This document shows positions 13,784-15,364 of a stretch of 15,364 nucleotides of DNA, piece by piece. Where the stretch lies: contig CAJUEJ010000049.1 of the NCBI GenBank assembly GCA_910585435.1, forward strand, positions 1 through 15,364, read 5' to 3'. The stretch is from an uncultured Hungatella sp. (GTDB lineage: Bacteria; Bacillota; Clostridia; Lachnospirales; Lachnospiraceae). A program made the translations under genes and the position numbers. How positions within the stretch are numbered: the first letter of the stretch is position 1; each line of letters opens with the position of its first letter. Under the pieces are notes generated by a model. That model saw only the letters and a list, made by a program, of their open reading frames with translations, was not told where the DNA came from and did not search any database.

Positions 13784-15048
13784 GAAGCGTGGGGATTTGG
13801 TTTTTTCTCACCTGCAAACGGTATTTAAGAAAAATATCCTTTCTTTTGATTCTTCTGGCTCTTCCGGCAGCAGCCTTTTTTATCCGAAGGGCAGAGAGGG
13901 AGGAGGCACAGGAGATACGAATTGCCGTGTGCATGCAGAGGGAGGAAGAAGGGGAAGGAGTCAGGCGGGAGAGGATGTCCGGAGAAGAAACGTTTGGAGA
14001 AGAAACGTCAGAAGAAGCGCTTGGAGAAGAAATCTTCGGAGAAGTAGCGTTTGGAGAAGAAACGTCCAGAGAAGAAACATCAGGAGAAGAAATGTCCGAA
14101 GAAGCAATTTCCAGAGAAACAGCTTCTCTAGAGAAGATGCTTCTGGACCGTCTTGCAGGGATGGGGGAGGAAGAGACAAACTCTATTTTCCGCTTTTATC
14201 CATGTGACAGCGAAGAACAGCTGAAGGCAGAGGTGGCTTCGGGAAAGGCAGAGTGCGGTTATGTTATCTCCCCGGGAATTAAGCAGAAGCTGGACAGGAA
14301 AGAATATAAGCGAAGTATCCTGGTCTATTCCGCTCCGTCCACCGTGCTGGCGTCTCTTTCCACGGAGGTGGTATTTGCAGCTCTCATGGAATTATACGGC
14401 AAGGATATTTTTGTGAATTATATTTCAGGGCAGGAGCTTGTGGGGGAGATGGCTGCAGCTGCGGGGATAGATAACCGGCAGCTGGCTGTACAGGCAGAAG
14501 AGGCGTATGAACGCTGGATGGGAAACGGAAGCACCTTCCGGTTCCAATACCGGCAGCCAGGGGTTAATGAAAAAGAAGACGGAGAAGAAAAGCTAACGGC
14601 AGCTGTCTTTCCTGTGCGGGGCTTTGTGGCGGTGTATCTGTTTATAGCAGGCCTGTACAGTGCCGTGATGCTGGGGCTGGATGAGAAGAAAGGCTTGTTT
14701 CTGTCTCTCCGTTACGGGGAAGGGAGAAGCTGCCGGGGGGCTGTCCTGGCAGCACCGATTTTCCTTGTTTTCCTGTCCGGATTTGCAGCGCTGGCATCAG
14801 GAGGATGCCTTCAGGGGATAGGCAGGGAAGCCGGTGCTATGGCGGTCTACTTTGGAGCGGTGTGCCTGTTTTCTTACGCTGTGAAAGTCCTGTGCAGAAA
14901 ACCTCAGGCGGTATGCTGTCTCATACCTCTCTTTTTGGTGGGAAGTCTGGTGTTTACTCCGGTGTTTGTGGATATAGGGCAGTTTTTTCCGGAATGGGAA
15001 TGGATTGGAAAGCTATTTTTGCCGTTCTATTATTTAAAAGGATTTTAA
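13780..15048 (+). CDS. ABC-2-type transporter permease with repeat-containing external loop
   Basis: From ATG 13780, which overlaps the previous stop (ATGA), the protein has 422 residues. One helix (about 17-36), a long extracytoplasmic region (about 37-278) and four to five C-terminal helices (about 279-300, 318-342, 352-371, 377-397) copy the layout of the preceding permease. Residues 68-116 form a Glu-rich stretch of GEETF/GEETS-type pentapeptides encoded by a 15-bp minisatellite. The rest of the external domain (about 117-270, with ECGYVISPGIKQK at 158-170) resembles the sister subunit. The repeat region is therefore probably an insertion in a loop that tolerates length changes. It is the last gene of the operon, ending just before a bidirectional terminator. 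Confidence 0.82.
   Translation: MRSVGIWFFLTCKRYLRKISFLLILLALPAAAFFIRRAEREEAQEIRIAVCMQREEEGEGVRRERMSGEETFGEETSEEALGEEIFGEVAFGEETSREETSGEEMSEEAISRETASLEKMLLDRLAGMGEEETNSIFRFYPCDSEEQLKAEVASGKAECGYVISPGIKQKLDRKEYKRSILVYSAPSTVLASLSTEVVFAALMELYGKDIFVNYISGQELVGEMAAAAGIDNRQLAVQAEEAYERWMGNGSTFRFQYRQPGVNEKEDGEEKLTAAVFPVRGFVAVYLFIAGLYSAVMLGLDEKKGLFLSLRYGEGRSCRGAVLAAPIFLVFLSGFAALASGGCLQGIGREAGAMAVYFGAVCLFSYAVKVLCRKPQAVCCLIPLFLVGSLVFTPVFVDIGQFFPEWEWIGKLFLPFYYLKGF
13981..14127 (+). repeat. 15-bp in-frame minisatellite, ten degenerate units
   Basis: Ten consecutive units are based on GGAGAAGAAACGTCN. One unit (14011-14022) lacks a codon and is 12 bp; all keep the reading frame. They encode (G/S/E)EE(T/A/I/M)(F/S/L) pentapeptides in the external domain of the second permease. 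Confidence 0.88.
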
Positions 15049-15064
15049 GATTTTATACTGACAT

Positions 15065-15100
15065 AAAAAACCGGCATGAATTCTCACACCGGTTTTTCTT
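15065..15100. terminator. Bidirectional terminator between convergent genes
   Basis: AAAAACCGG (15066-15074) pairs with CCGGTTTTT (15089-15097) around a 14-base loop. The T tract serves the plus-strand ABC operon, and the opposite A tract serves the minus-strand hydrogenase, whose stop codon lies at 15105-15107. Confidence 0.85.
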
Positions 15101-15104
15101 TTAT

Positions 15105-15364
15105 CTAATTTCCGTTAACGCTTCTCTTCACATATGTGGTGTGCAGCAGGTGATGTGCCTTCTCGCTGCCGGGCTTTCCTAAGTAGGTCTCATACAGCTC
15201 CTTGATGGCCGGATTCTCATGAGACTTGCGGATAGGATTGTCCTTGTCGGAATCGTACAGTACCTTGGCGCGGAGGGCACGGATATCTACCGTGTTCCGG
15301 ATATAGCCAGGCTGCTGGGGCTGGCCGCCGCCGTTGATACATCCGCCTGGGCAGCCCATGATCT
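15105..15364 (-). CDS. [FeFe] hydrogenase HydA-like, C-terminal part only
   Basis: Only the last 86 or so residues are in the window; the 5' end lies beyond base 15364. The visible part opens with the L3 H-cluster motif MGCPGGCINGGGQPQ, whose two cysteines bind the active-site cluster, followed by the C-terminal small-subunit-like segment (RALRAKVLYDSD, HENPAIKELYETYLGKPGSEKAHHLLHT). This sequence is typical of group A catalytic hydrogenases such as HydA/HndD, including subunits of NAD(P)-linked or bifurcating complexes. It differs clearly from both upstream hydrogenases, which have no GGGQP. Frame and stop are unambiguous. Whether HydB/HydC partner genes follow upstream of it cannot be seen. 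Confidence 0.93.
   Translation of the reverse strand, partial: IMGCPGGCINGGGQPQQPGYIRNTVDIRALRAKVLYDSDKDNPIRKSHENPAIKELYETYLGKPGSEKAHHLLHTTYVKRSVNGN

Noticed and set aside
13981..14127. CRISPR-like array
   Set aside because: The units are contiguous 15-mers without spacers, are degenerate and keep an open reading frame; this is a coding minisatellite.

Overview
The window looks like a chromosomal segment of an anaerobic, low-oxygen-niche Firmicute, most likely a clostridium of the Lachnospiraceae type. The grounds are the roughly 50% GC gut-clostridial style of coding sequence, strong AGGAGG-type ribosome binding sites, tRNA genes without an encoded CCA, several [FeFe]-hydrogenase genes, a SpoIIE-type PP2C phosphatase and ABC systems of clostridial style. 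The species cannot be named from the sequence alone.

Layout. Bases 1-580 hold four tRNA genes: a 5'-truncated tRNA-His followed by its own terminator, then a promoter and a tRNA-Gln/Lys/Leu operon ending at a strong terminator near 626-672. Next comes a polytopic membrane protein of the GtrII glucosyltransferase type (719-2335, +). Converging on it is a three-gene ABC importer operon on the minus strand (4848 down to 2371): lipoprotein binding protein, permease and ATPase of the nitrate/sulfonate/thiamine-precursor class.

The core of the window is divergent from that importer. It is a tightly packed four-gene plus-strand operon: a small thioredoxin-like [2Fe-2S] protein (5094-5333), a sensory-type [FeFe] hydrogenase with a C-terminal Fe-S domain and PAS domain (5333-7066), a SpoIIE/PP2C phosphatase with an unassigned C-terminal domain (7067-8245), and a second, multi-cluster [FeFe] hydrogenase resembling group B (8275-9726). 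The first junction overlaps, the second abuts and the third leaves 29 bases, so the genes are probably co-transcribed and partly translationally coupled. The likely logic is that the PAS hydrogenase senses H2 or redox state through its H-cluster, the phosphatase passes that state to an unseen phosphoprotein, and the group B-like enzyme does bulk ferredoxin-linked H2 chemistry. The shared upstream region has a good promoter (TTGATA-N17-GATAAT) with a palindrome in its spacer, a partly Rex-like sequence, and phased AGGAA direct repeats upstream.

After a hairpin-rich spacer (9727-9943) there is a second plus-strand operon: an ABC ATPase, a membrane-anchored protein of unknown function and two ABC-2-type permeases joined by ATGA overlaps (9944-15048). 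Two of these genes contain in-frame tandem repeats: 36 bp in the membrane-anchored protein and 15 bp in the second permease. A bidirectional terminator separates this operon from the 3' end of a third [FeFe] hydrogenase, HydA-like, on the minus strand and running off the window. Three distinct [FeFe]-hydrogenase genes therefore lie within about 10 kb.
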